From Bacteroidia bacterium (GTDB taxonomy: Bacteria; Bacteroidota; Bacteroidia; J057; JANWXU01), in NCBI GenBank assembly GCA_025057395.1, contig JANWXU010000020.1, forward strand, positions 1 through 44,334: 44,334 nt of DNA. The letters run 5' to 3'. Of the stretch, positions 1 to 9,100 are shown one piece after another (position 1 is the first letter of the stretch; the number at the start of each line of letters is the position of its first letter). The translations under genes and the position numbers were made by a program. The notes beneath the pieces are model-generated. The model made no database searches. It had not been told where the DNA came from and saw nothing but the letters and a program-made list of their open reading frames with translations.

Positions 1-72
1 ATGCAAGAGCAATCTGGCTACAAATTTATTTACATTACTGGACTGGTGCAGAGTATTTTTCCAAATTTTTAG
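1..72 (+). CDS. C-terminal tail of an unidentified upstream gene (partial)
   Basis: Frame 1 is open from the first base and stops at TAG 70-72, encoding 23 residues that end in SIFPNF. The ATG at base 1 is probably an internal Met or chance. The stop lies 5 nt before the TTG start of the TPR gene, a spacing typical of co-transcribed genes. The tail is too short to assign to a family, so no product is proposed. Confidence 0.35.
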   Translation: MQEQSGYKFIYITGLVQSIFPNF

Positions 73-77
73 AGAAT

Positions 78-1649
78 TTGAAAAATACTAAATTATTTTC
101 TGACTACTCTTATTTCCTTCAGAGCCTAGAAAGTTTTCAACAAAAAAACTATGAAGAAGCAATCAAAAAATTACTATTGCTTGGAGATTCGTTTGCTCCT
201 ATGCATAAAGACCTACTTAAGGCAATTTTATACTTCGAATTACGAAATACTTGTCCTACCTACTATCAAGAATTGCAACTACTCAGTCACCACTATCCTA
301 GCTGTGCTGGCATTCAATATTTATGGGCTTTAGCAGCTAGCGAAATAGAGGCAATTAGTCCTGCAGAGCTAGAAGATTTATTTTCGCAAGTATTAACTAC
401 TGCACCTTTTCTGGCAGAAGGATATGCCAACTGGGCAGTATATTTATACGAAAGAGGAAAATATACCCCAGCTATCGAACTTCTCGATAAGGCAATTACA
501 TTAGACGAAAAACAAAACAGCTTTTTCTTTAATCGGGGTATGATTTATTTAGCGCAAAACAAGCCTACTTTAGCATGGAAAGATTTTCAACAAGCCCAGA
601 AGTTACAGTTTACTATTTCTAGAGAAGTACTTCAAAATTTAGCACATGCTCTCTTATCGCAAAAACAAATTCAAGAAGCCTACGAAGTAGCCAACTTTCT
701 TTTTACTACAGAAAACTCTCTTTCTCCAAGCGAATTGTTTTTGCGTAGCCAGTTATATTGCGCACTAGGCAAATGGCAAGAAGCTCTAAAGGACCTTTAT
801 GCTCTTGAAAAACTGTACCCCACCGAACCTAAGATTCTTTGGCAAATTGCGTGCGCCCTTCAACAATTAGAAAAACATTCTGAAGCTCTAGTATATTTTT
901 TACAATTAAAACCCTTTCAACAAGAATTTCCGCAATTGGAATTGTGCGTGGCTTCCTGTTACCTGGAAATAGGAAATTTGGAGCAAGCAGAGCAATGGTT
1001 ATCGCCTCCCTCTAATTGCCTAGAATACTGGCTACTAAAAGCAAGATTATATGAAAAACAGAATCTATATGAGCAGAGTCTAGAATTTTTAAAGCAAGCT
1101 CCATCTACTTTTCTAAAAGACCTGCGCCTTATTTTAACCCAAGCAAACTTATTGCTTAAACTACAGAGACAACAGGAAGCTTTTTCGCTTCTTTACCAAG
1201 CAATTAAAGAGCACCCGAAAAATCAGGAACTTCTGTTATTTTTAGCACAAGTAGAAATAGAAGAAGGAAAGCGAAAAGAAGCAAAAGACCACCTGCTGGA
1301 GCTATTAAAGCAAGATGAAAATAATCTCCAAGGCTTACACTTGATAGCTCTTCTTCTGGCTCAAGAGGGAAAATATGAGGCTGCTTACGAATACTATACT
1401 CGTATACTAAACCTTTCGCCCCAAGACCCCGAGGTATTAGCTAATCATGCGAATTTAGCTGAAATATTAGGTAACTACAACCAAGCTTTAGCAGACTTAG
1501 ACGCAGCTATAGCCCTTATCCCCTATGAAGCTGAATTTTATCTTCGCAAAGCAGAGATTTATAAAATTTTACATGACCCTAAAGCAGCAGAGGAGCACCT
1601 AAAAATGGCTACTATACTTCAGCAAGAGTCTAGAAACCCACAGAACTAG
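78..1649 (+). CDS. Tetratricopeptide-repeat (TPR) protein
   Basis: This 523-residue protein is almost entirely alpha-helical TPR solenoid. Typical repeat signatures (A..L..A, with G-Y or G-K..EA turns) recur from about residue 60 to the end. The clearest are near residues 110-170 (YERGKYTPAIELLDKAI) and at the C-terminus (GNYNQALADLDAAIALIP). I see no clear signal peptide or membrane helix, so it is probably a cytoplasmic or periplasm-facing scaffold for protein-protein contacts; its partner is unknown. The frame is open upstream, but TTG at 78 is the only reasonable start because the previous gene ends at 72. The first in-frame ATG falls about 40 residues in and would cut repeat sequence. 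The 3' end overlaps the convergent ispF gene by 20 bp. Confidence 0.85.
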   Translation: MKNTKLFSDYSYFLQSLESFQQKNYEEAIKKLLLLGDSFAPMHKDLLKAILYFELRNTCPTYYQELQLLSHHYPSCAGIQYLWALAASEIEAISPAELEDLFSQVLTTAPFLAEGYANWAVYLYERGKYTPAIELLDKAITLDEKQNSFFFNRGMIYLAQNKPTLAWKDFQQAQKLQFTISREVLQNLAHALLSQKQIQEAYEVANFLFTTENSLSPSELFLRSQLYCALGKWQEALKDLYALEKLYPTEPKILWQIACALQQLEKHSEALVYFLQLKPFQQEFPQLELCVASCYLEIGNLEQAEQWLSPPSNCLEYWLLKARLYEKQNLYEQSLEFLKQAPSTFLKDLRLILTQANLLLKLQRQQEAFSLLYQAIKEHPKNQELLLFLAQVEIEEGKRKEAKDHLLELLKQDENNLQGLHLIALLLAQEGKYEAAYEYYTRILNLSPQDPEVLANHANLAEILGNYNQALADLDAAIALIPYEAEFYLRKAEIYKILHDPKAAEEHLKMATILQQESRNPQN

Positions 1650-2124
1650 TATAGTAAACCAAAGCAACAGCAAAAGCAGCAATCCCCTCTCCTCGACCAA
1701 TAGCCCCTAACTTTTCATTGGTGGTAGCCTTAATAGAAATTTGTTCTACATCAACTCGCAAAGTATTCGCTAGCATCTCTTGCATTTGGGGAATATATGG
1801 ATTAATTTTAGGAAATTCCGCACAAACAGTAGCATCAATATTTCCTACGTAGTATCCCTTTGCGAGTAAAAGATTATTTACTCTCTCTAATAATCTAAGC
1901 GAAGAGATATCTTTATATTCCGCCTGGGTACTAGGAAAATGATAACCAATATCTCTTAAATTTGCAGAACCCAGGAGGGCGTCACAAATTGCGTGTACCA
2001 AAACATCGGCATCTGAGTGGCCATCTAATCCTTGGCTATATGGTATCAAAACCCCTCCTAACCATAGGGGGCGATTGGAAATAAAGGGATGAATATCATA
2101 TCCAAATCCAATTCGAAAATTCAT
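1630..2124 (-). CDS. ispF: 2-C-methyl-D-erythritol 2,4-cyclodiphosphate synthase
   Basis: IspF converts CDP-ME 2-phosphate to MEcPP and CMP in the non-mevalonate isoprenoid pathway, as a cytoplasmic homotrimer with a Zn site per subunit. The family motifs are all present: GYDIHPF at the N-terminus (Asp10 and His12 match the metal ligands), DGHSDADVLVHAICDALLG (His44 matches the third ligand), GYHFP, and the C-terminal KATTNEKLGAIGRGEGI. The length from the ATG at 2124 is 164 residues, normal for the family. A TTG two codons upstream (2130) is in frame, but the ATG gives the usual MNFRIGFGYD beginning. The start lies only 13 bp from the divergent TTG start of the DUF4271 gene, so there is no room for separate promoters between them. 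The 3' end overlaps the TPR gene. Confidence 0.96.
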   Translation of the reverse strand: MNFRIGFGYDIHPFISNRPLWLGGVLIPYSQGLDGHSDADVLVHAICDALLGSANLRDIGYHFPSTQAEYKDISSLRLLERVNNLLLAKGYYVGNIDATVCAEFPKINPYIPQMQEMLANTLRVDVEQISIKATTNEKLGAIGRGEGIAAFAVALVYYTSSVGF

Positions 2125-2137
2125 AAACAAAATACTA

Positions 2138-3685
2138 TTGAATCAATATCTACGCAATCTTACTAATTTTTTATCAATTCTATTTTTATTTTTCTTGTAT
2201 GGAGCGCAGGGGCCCTATTACTCTCTAGGAGCTCGAGTTTACACTTATACACCTAGCACTAAGTTACACCCTAGTGCCCTAACTCTCAAAATGCAAGTAG
2301 TATTACCCCTAAGTGGAGAATGGTACGATGAAAATCATCAAAAATGGCAAGTCCCTTTTTGGGTAGATGAAAAAAAAGAACTCACCCTATATAAAGACTT
2401 CTTCCTCCCTTTTTCCCCTAAAGATACCCTCTATTTATATTTCGAAGGTATTGCGTGGAGTAGTGAAATTTACCTCAATAATCGACTATTATTACTTTAC
2501 TATCAACCATTCGAAGAAACATTAATTACTCTTCCGCCTTCCCTGCTTAATAAACAATGGAACCAAATTAAAGTTAAATTATACTCTCAAGGAGTAAGCT
2601 ATGATTGGTATCCCCCAAAAATGCTAGGTATCCATAGAAATGTTTTTTTACTCCAAAAAAAAGAAGACTTTCTTTATTCTTTCTCCTTTCCTAAAGTTGT
2701 ACAGGCAGACACCACCCTTTTTTACGCTCCCTTTTCTTATACATTAGCCTATAACCTAGGCGAAAGTACCTTTCGCCTAGATATGACACATATAAAAAAT
2801 AAAGGCTTTAACACCATTTATTTTCCTTTCCAGCCCCCTCATCGCCTCCTACAAATTGTAGCGGAGTTAGGTCTTAACATAGCTGAAAGACCTGGAAAAA
2901 TAATTGCTTTCTACAATACTTACCCTACTCAAACAGGAAAATATTACCCCGGATGGTATAATGCTGGAATTGTAGACTCCTCACAAATTAACAAATACTA
3001 TCTTGTAGAAGAGTTCATAAAAGCTCCGCCTCAAAAACATTCCCACAACTTGTGGACTATTATCGGGCTTTTTTTACTTCTTGTAATTTGGAAACTCATA
3101 GATACTCCTAGTTTTAATCGCTTAGTAATGTGGCAAAAAGGTGCTACAGGAGCAAGCTCAGAAGCCTTCCCTTACCATCGATGGGTATTAAGTTACATAC
3201 TCATAGTTCGAATAGTAACAAGCAGCTGTTTACTGTATTTTTGCTACCAACTAGCTAACTTATTTGAATACCCCCTCTTTAATTATTTTCGGTCCCAAGA
3301 AGACACTTTCGCCAGTTCCACTACAATTTTTCTCGAAATATTTACGCTAATAAGTATCTACAGCCTACTAAAATATGTGCTTATAGCTTTAGCAGGAACT
3401 ATATATAGGTTCAGTGATCTTTGGGTAAAACTGCTAAACATTGAAGCTAGAGCCTCTTTTCCTACCAACCTTCTTTTAGTAGCTCTTGTTTTTATTGTTT
3501 GGATAGGATTACCATTTAGTCAAATAATTAGTACTTTACTATGCATAATACTCCTGGGAATTCATATACTTCGTAAGTATTACCTCATTTATAATGAATT
3601 CAATACTACATTAAAAATACCGGTTATAATAAATTTTTTGTATATTTGTATCGTGGAATGGGTGCCTTGGCTGCTTCTTTTATGA
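2138..3685 (+). CDS. GH2-like sugar-binding domain fused to DUF4271 membrane domain
   Basis: The protein has 515 residues. After an N-terminal hydrophobic segment (about 9-24), residues about 55-180 read like the jelly-roll N-domain of glycoside hydrolase family 2: LSGEW, LYFEGIAWSSEIYLNNRLL, and GIHRNVFLL. Residues about 210-260 resemble the start of a GH2 TIM barrel (RLDMTHIKNKGFNTIYFP, then ELGLNIAERPG). The catalytic part of the barrel is absent; the sequence passes instead into about six membrane helices (from about residue 305 to the end), which I assign to DUF4271, a family often found beside hemD in Bacteroidota. The TTG at 2138 is the only usable start: an in-frame stop lies at 2090-2092 and there is no ATG. 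Function is unknown; a membrane-anchored carbohydrate-binding or sensing role is inference. Confidence 0.72.
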   Translation: MNQYLRNLTNFLSILFLFFLYGAQGPYYSLGARVYTYTPSTKLHPSALTLKMQVVLPLSGEWYDENHQKWQVPFWVDEKKELTLYKDFFLPFSPKDTLYLYFEGIAWSSEIYLNNRLLLLYYQPFEETLITLPPSLLNKQWNQIKVKLYSQGVSYDWYPPKMLGIHRNVFLLQKKEDFLYSFSFPKVVQADTTLFYAPFSYTLAYNLGESTFRLDMTHIKNKGFNTIYFPFQPPHRLLQIVAELGLNIAERPGKIIAFYNTYPTQTGKYYPGWYNAGIVDSSQINKYYLVEEFIKAPPQKHSHNLWTIIGLFLLLVIWKLIDTPSFNRLVMWQKGATGASSEAFPYHRWVLSYILIVRIVTSSCLLYFCYQLANLFEYPLFNYFRSQEDTFASSTTIFLEIFTLISIYSLLKYVLIALAGTIYRFSDLWVKLLNIEARASFPTNLLLVALVFIVWIGLPFSQIISTLLCIILLGIHILRKYYLIYNEFNTTLKIPVIINFLYICIVEWVPWLLLL

Positions 3686-3762
3686 GAAAAAACTAATTCA
3701 AGTTTTGTTTGGCTTAAAAAGCAATTTTTCAGTCTAGCTTATAGCCTAATAAACACCATATA

Positions 3763-4515
3763 ATGATAAAGACCATTCTTGTATCGCACGCGCCTCCGAC
3801 AGACGAAAATTCGCCTTATCACACGTTGGCTAAGGAATGGAATCTTGAATTTGATTTTCACAACTTTGTTCATGTGGAGGGAATCTCTGCTTCAGAATTT
3901 CGCAAGCAAAACATAAACCCGCTTGACTATACAGCAATTATCTTTACCAGTAAGCAGGCAATAAATCATTTTTTTCGTATTTGTAAAGATTTACGCATAG
4001 AAATGCCTGCTGATACTAAATATTTTTGCATGTCTACCACCTTGGCTAATTACCTTCAAAAGTATATTGTAATCCGGAAAAGAAAACTCTACATAGGCGA
4101 GAAAACCCCTGCCGACATAATTGCTCTAATGAAAAAGCATAGTAAAGAAAAGTTTCTTTTCCCCTGTGGAGATAATACTTCCAATGAAATCACTAATGAA
4201 AATAGCGGCTGTGTTGTAAAGCCAGCCATTGTATTTCAAATGGTGCCTAATGATCTCTCTGAAGTCTTAAAAAAGCATTACGATATGGTCTGCCTTTTTT
4301 CTCCGCTAGGCATTGACGCCCTTCTTAAAAGTAATGCAAACTTAAAAGATTCTAATACGCTCATTGCCGTCTATGGACCTTCTACAGCAAAAGCAGCCCA
4401 AGAAAAGGGACTCCGTATCGATGTTTTGGCGCCCCAGCCTGATACACCGTCCCTTACAATGGCAATAGAAAATTTTCTAAAACAAAATTATAAAAAGGAA
4501 CAAGCTAACCTTTGA
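3763..4515 (+). CDS. hemD: Uroporphyrinogen-III synthase (HemD)
   Basis: HemD cyclises and inverts ring D of hydroxymethylbilane to make uroporphyrinogen III for haem and related tetrapyrroles. The 250-residue length and the two-lobe alternating pattern fit the family: TAIIFTSKQAINHFF in the first lobe, then YDMVCLFSPLGIDALLK and TLIAVYGPSTAKAAQEKGL in the second. The last motif is the usual 'G..TA.A....G' signature. HemD is poorly conserved, but the position after a DUF4271 gene is a recurrent Bacteroidota arrangement. It starts at ATG 3763, 77 bp after the DUF4271 stop. Its TGA (4513-4515) is followed after 6 nt, in the same frame, by the TTG start of the next gene. Confidence 0.9.
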   Translation: MIKTILVSHAPPTDENSPYHTLAKEWNLEFDFHNFVHVEGISASEFRKQNINPLDYTAIIFTSKQAINHFFRICKDLRIEMPADTKYFCMSTTLANYLQKYIVIRKRKLYIGEKTPADIIALMKKHSKEKFLFPCGDNTSNEITNENSGCVVKPAIVFQMVPNDLSEVLKKHYDMVCLFSPLGIDALLKSNANLKDSNTLIAVYGPSTAKAAQEKGLRIDVLAPQPDTPSLTMAIENFLKQNYKKEQANL

Positions 4516-4521
4516 AAAAAA

Positions 4522-5061
4522 TTGGCTGTTTTCTCTCAAGCACTAATATTCAAACGCGGGCGCGTCTGGCTCTTTCAATGTGCTCTCTGGTTAGGAATAT
4601 TCGCGGTTAATTTTTCACAAGCAACTCATTTTAGTCGTTTTGCTTGTCAAAATATAACGCCCCCCCTTCAGTGGTATTCCTGGCAAGATGCTTACTCAAC
4701 TGCGCTTGCTCAGAAAAAAATAATTCTTCTTCACGTTTATACGGATTGGTGTTTTTGGTGTAAAAAAATGGAAAAAGAAACATTCGAAAGCCCAATAATA
4801 ACCACTTTCCTTGACTCCTTCTTTGTAACTACTAAACTGAACCCCGAAGTGGCTAATAAATATGTATACAAAAATAAAGAGTATACTGCCAGGGAACTTT
4901 TCTTCAAACTGGCTGATGACCAAGCCGGTACTTATCCTACACTTATTATCATTATTCCCTCTGAAAATGCCTATTTTGATAAAGTTTATACTTTAGTTGG
5001 CTATTTTTCTGCAAAAGAGTTACTCGCATTATTAAAAGATATTAAGAAGCGCAATCCATAA
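4522..5061 (+). CDS. Exported thioredoxin-fold protein
   Basis: This is a 179-residue protein with a hydrophobic N-terminal segment (about 14-31) that looks like a signal peptide or anchor. A thioredoxin-like domain follows. The redox motif is WCFWC (Cys77 and Cys80) after KKIILLHVYTDW, followed by KKMEKETFESP, which is the Thioredoxin_7/DUF255-like form of the fold. A YPTLIII segment supplies the cis-Pro strand. It probably acts as a periplasmic thiol reductase or disulfide-handling protein; the substrate is unknown. The start is TTG 4522 because the in-frame hemD stop is only 6 nt upstream and no ATG precedes the active site at a sensible distance. It ends 5 nt from the convergent nadK stop. 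Confidence 0.85.
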   Translation: MAVFSQALIFKRGRVWLFQCALWLGIFAVNFSQATHFSRFACQNITPPLQWYSWQDAYSTALAQKKIILLHVYTDWCFWCKKMEKETFESPIITTFLDSFFVTTKLNPEVANKYVYKNKEYTARELFFKLADDQAGTYPTLIIIIPSENAYFDKVYTLVGYFSAKELLALLKDIKKRNP

Positions 5062-5066
5062 ATTAT

Positions 5067-5945
5067 TCAATTGCGCGTATCTACGCCCCAATTCAGCCTT
5101 TTACGCAGAGTCATAAAGTAGCTTTGTTCTTTTAATTTCACCAAGCGAACTTTGAAAGATGACTTTTTTATTGCAATTTCTATTGAATTATTCACCAAAA
5201 TTGTTCGATTATCAATAGCAATAAGCGCCTGCCCGCTGCGACTTTCAATTTCAAAAGAAATAACTACCCTATCGGGTAAAATTACTGGCCTTACTGTTAA
5301 AGAATGAGGGGCTATAGGGGTTAAAACAAAAACATCAGAAATAGGAAAAATTATAGGACCGCCGCAAGCTAAAGAGTAAGCTGTAGAACCTGTAGGAGTA
5401 GCAATAATTAATCCATCTGCCCAATAAGAGTTCATGAATTCTCCATTTACAAAAGTATGCACAGTAATCATCTCATTTGTATTGCTTTTGTGAATAGTAA
5501 CTTCATTTAAGCCGTAATTATGCATTCCAAATATAGGAGCATTGGTTTCTACTTCTACTAAAGAGCGACTTTCTTCTCTCCATGCTCCTCGCTGTAAGTC
5601 TTGAGTTGCTGTTATTAAATCATATTGCGAAACACCTGCTAAAAACCCTAAACGCCCTACATTTACACCAAGAATCGCTAAATTAGCTTCTATTGCAAAT
5701 GGTACAGACTGTAAAATCGTGCCATCTCCACCAATACTATACAAAAAATCAAAACCTTGAATTTCTTGATAGCTCCGAAAAGTAGGCAATTTATAGTCTT
5801 TTAGTACTTCGCTATTTAGTAATTCTTCTGCGTAAAGGTGATAAACAGTGTACTCAATTTTCTCTAAATCTAGAAATCGGAAAAATGAAGCAAGTGCAGA
5901 AAAACAGGTATTTTTAGTTAGTCTACCATACAGAACTATTTTCAT
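5067..5945 (-). CDS. nadK: NAD kinase
   Basis: NadK phosphorylates NAD+ to NADP+ using ATP or polyphosphate. The 292 residues contain the family motifs: GGDGT at residues 72-76 (catalytic Asp), NVGRLGFLAG around 95-104, NEVTIH, then ADGLIIATPTGSTAYSLACG, and finally TPIAPHSLTVRP. The ATG at 5945 gives the usual N-terminus (MKIVLYGR). Length is normal. It is convergent with the thioredoxin-like gene, and its upstream region is shared with the divergent VCBS gene. Confidence 0.97.
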   Translation of the reverse strand: MKIVLYGRLTKNTCFSALASFFRFLDLEKIEYTVYHLYAEELLNSEVLKDYKLPTFRSYQEIQGFDFLYSIGGDGTILQSVPFAIEANLAILGVNVGRLGFLAGVSQYDLITATQDLQRGAWREESRSLVEVETNAPIFGMHNYGLNEVTIHKSNTNEMITVHTFVNGEFMNSYWADGLIIATPTGSTAYSLACGGPIIFPISDVFVLTPIAPHSLTVRPVILPDRVVISFEIESRSGQALIAIDNRTILVNNSIEIAIKKSSFKVRLVKLKEQSYFMTLRKRLNWGVDTRN

Positions 5946-6158
5946 TGAAGAACTATGGATGAAGTTAGTTTTCAGAGTGCTAAATTATTTTTTTCTAGTT
6001 AATAATAATTTTTTTGTAGTCTAGCTTTCGTTAAATAAGTCTCTTTGAAAAAATATAATTCCTTTTATTTATATTTAATATTTAAATTCCCAATAAATCT
6101 AGAGCTCTAATAAATTGAGGTTTACTTCTAGCCTTATCCCTTATTACTCTGCACACGT

Positions 6159-9100
6159 ATGCTTTTAAAGTTATCATGCCTTTGGATTTTGTGTTTTTTT
6201 CTACTCATAGAGAAGAATGCTTTTTCCCAACAAACACAACTTTTTACTCCTCTTACCGCCCAACAAACAGGAATTACTTTCCGAAATACCAGTGATGCAC
6301 AAGTTTACAAAATTAATCCTGCAATTTACACGGATTTCTTTAACGGGGGGGGCATCGCCGTAGGAGACATCAATAACGATAACCTACCCGATATCCTTTT
6401 CACTGGAAACACTACAGCGCCTCGCCTTTACCTTAACTTAGGCAATCTTCAGTTCCAAGATATTACTGAAAAAGCCAAAATTTCACTCACCGGCTGGGCC
6501 ACTAGTGCCGCAATAGTGGACCTCAACAACGATGGCTATTTAGATATTTTCATTTGCCGCTCAGGAGCTTCAGATAGTACTTTATTAAGCAACGTCGTTT
6601 TCATCAATAATCGTGATTTAACTTTTTCTGAAAAAACCCAGGAACTAAAATTAGACCAGGATAAGTCTTATACCCTCTATGCCGCCTTTCTAGACTACGA
6701 CAAAGACAGTGACCTAGATATTTACCTAGTAAATGCTCCAGACTTTGAAGCACTCAAAAAAAGCCCTCCCCATTTACCTCAAGCATTCAAGGCTGAAATT
6801 ATCCGATCTAAAATTAGTCCTCATGAAATGATGCAACTAGAAGGTCCCAGACTAAAAATTTCTTTCAAAGGAAGTGATAAGTTGCTACGCAACGACCTAG
6901 AAAAGGGCTTTGTCGATGTGACAGCGCTAGCCCAATTACCTCAAGAAACAGGCATGGGCCTACATGCCGCTATCATAGACGCCAACAACGATTCATGGCC
7001 CGATATTTACGTTTGCAACGACTTTATTGGCCCCGACTACTTATACATTAACCAAAAAGACGGCACCTTTGTGGATAGCGCTTTTTACTACTTCAAACAA
7101 ATGAGTTTTTCTTCAATGTGTGCTGATTTTGGAGACCTAGATAATGATGGCGAACCCGAAGCACTTATTACCGAAATGCTTCCCTATGAACCATTTCGCG
7201 AAAAAGCTTTTATCTCCTATTACCCCATTTACTACTACGAAAAAATCTTTACCCCTATAAAAAAGCGATTGCCCCAATACTTAAAAAACTCTTTATTTCG
7301 AAAAGTGGGCGGTAAATGGCTAGCAGAAGTAGCCCATTACACAAATCTAGCTCGCACAGATTGGAGCTGGAGCGCCTTAATTGCCGATTTTAATAACGAT
7401 GCGTGGCAAGATATTTTTATTAGCACGGGTATGGCAGTTGAATTTAATTATCTAGATTTTTATACCTACCAAAATAACCCTAATCAAAAATTTCAACGGT
7501 ACCAAAAACAAGAAGATTTAATTTATAGTTTACCCCGCAATCCTCAGCCCAATTTTTTATTTCTAAACCAAAAAAATTTTCAGTTTGAAAATGCTGGAAA
7601 CCAAAATGGGCTCGCTTGGAAAGGAATAACTCCCGCCGCTACTTACGCTGACCTGGATAGAGACGGAGATCTTGACCTAATCTATAATAACCAAGATACT
7701 ACAGCTTTTATTCTTCGAAATAATGTAAGAGAAAATTCTCAAAACCCTTTTTTTACTATCACTTTTGAAAAAAAAGATTTTATCCAGTCTTTAGGTGCCA
7801 AAATTTACTTAAAAGCTAAAGATTTATGGCAATTTCGAGAAGTAAGTATTTCCAAGGGCTACCAAGCTAGCACTGAAAACATAGCCCACTTCGGATTACC
7901 TCCCCAAACCACAAATATTGACTCCTTACTTATTCTTTTTGCAGATAATAAATTTTTGCTTTTTACAAATTTGAAATCTAACCAGATCTTCAAAGCAAAG
8001 TATGCGGAAGCCCAGCTTTGGCAAAATAAGTCCCTCTACGCCACCATTTTCAAAAAAGAACCCTTTTTCAAAAAAGCTTCTTTAATCCATGAGTATAAAC
8101 ATCAAGAAAACCCATTTATCGACTTTGAAACAGAACGTCTTTTATTAAAAAAATATTCCTGCCAAGGCCCTGGTATTAGCGTAGAAGATATTAACCAAGA
8201 CGGATTAGAAGATATTTTTCTAGGAAATGGAGCGGGTCATGCTCCTATGATTTGGTTACAACAACCAAATGGTAACTTCATACCCAGCCTGCAACCTGGG
8301 TGGCAAAATGAATTTTACCAAGATGCTGTGGGTAGTATTTTTGTAGATTATGACAATGATAACGATAAAGATATCCTCCTTTTTTTTGCTGGTAATGAAA
8401 CTCCAGTGGAAAAACCAAATAATTATCGAATTAGGCTCTACAAAAATCTGGGCAAGGGCCAATATTTAGAAGATACAACCTCCCTCCCTATACAATTACC
8501 TACTACTTGCATTGCTGCTTCTGATTACAATAAAGACGGCTTCATAGATTTATTCATTGGCGCTAGCGTTTTACCTAGCAATTGGCCTCTAGCTAAAGGT
8601 TCTTTACTACTCAAAAATAATAAAGGAACTTTTGAGCCCCAAACTCAATTGTCCTGGCTCGATACGTTAGGCATCATTACTAATGCTTTATTTTCCGACA
8701 TTGATAACGACGGGTGGCAAGACTTAATAATAGTAGGAGAAGGAACGCCTATTTACTTTATAAAAAATGAGCAAGGTACCCTAAAACCTATAAGAACAAA
8801 CTTAGAACCTATTCATGGCTTTTGGCAAAGTATCACTGCAGCTGATTTTGATAATGATGGAGATATTGACTATGTAGTAGGTAACGTTGGTAATAACCAC
8901 CGCTATAGTGCTTCTCTCCAGAAACCCATCACCATTGTAGTGCAAGACCTGGATAAAAATGGCAAAATAGACCCTCTCACTTTTTTCTATGATAGAGGGC
9001 AACAAGTATCTCTTTTTAATCGAGACCTTATCTGTGAACAAGTTCCAGCATTTCGTAACCAGTTTCTTACTTATGCAGACTTTGGCAAGGCTAAACTTCA

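Noticed and set aside
6040-6047. TCTCTTTG as a -7 promoter element for VCBS copy 1
   Set aside because: It mismatches the required TA and the TTG spacing is at the edge of the range; not convincing.
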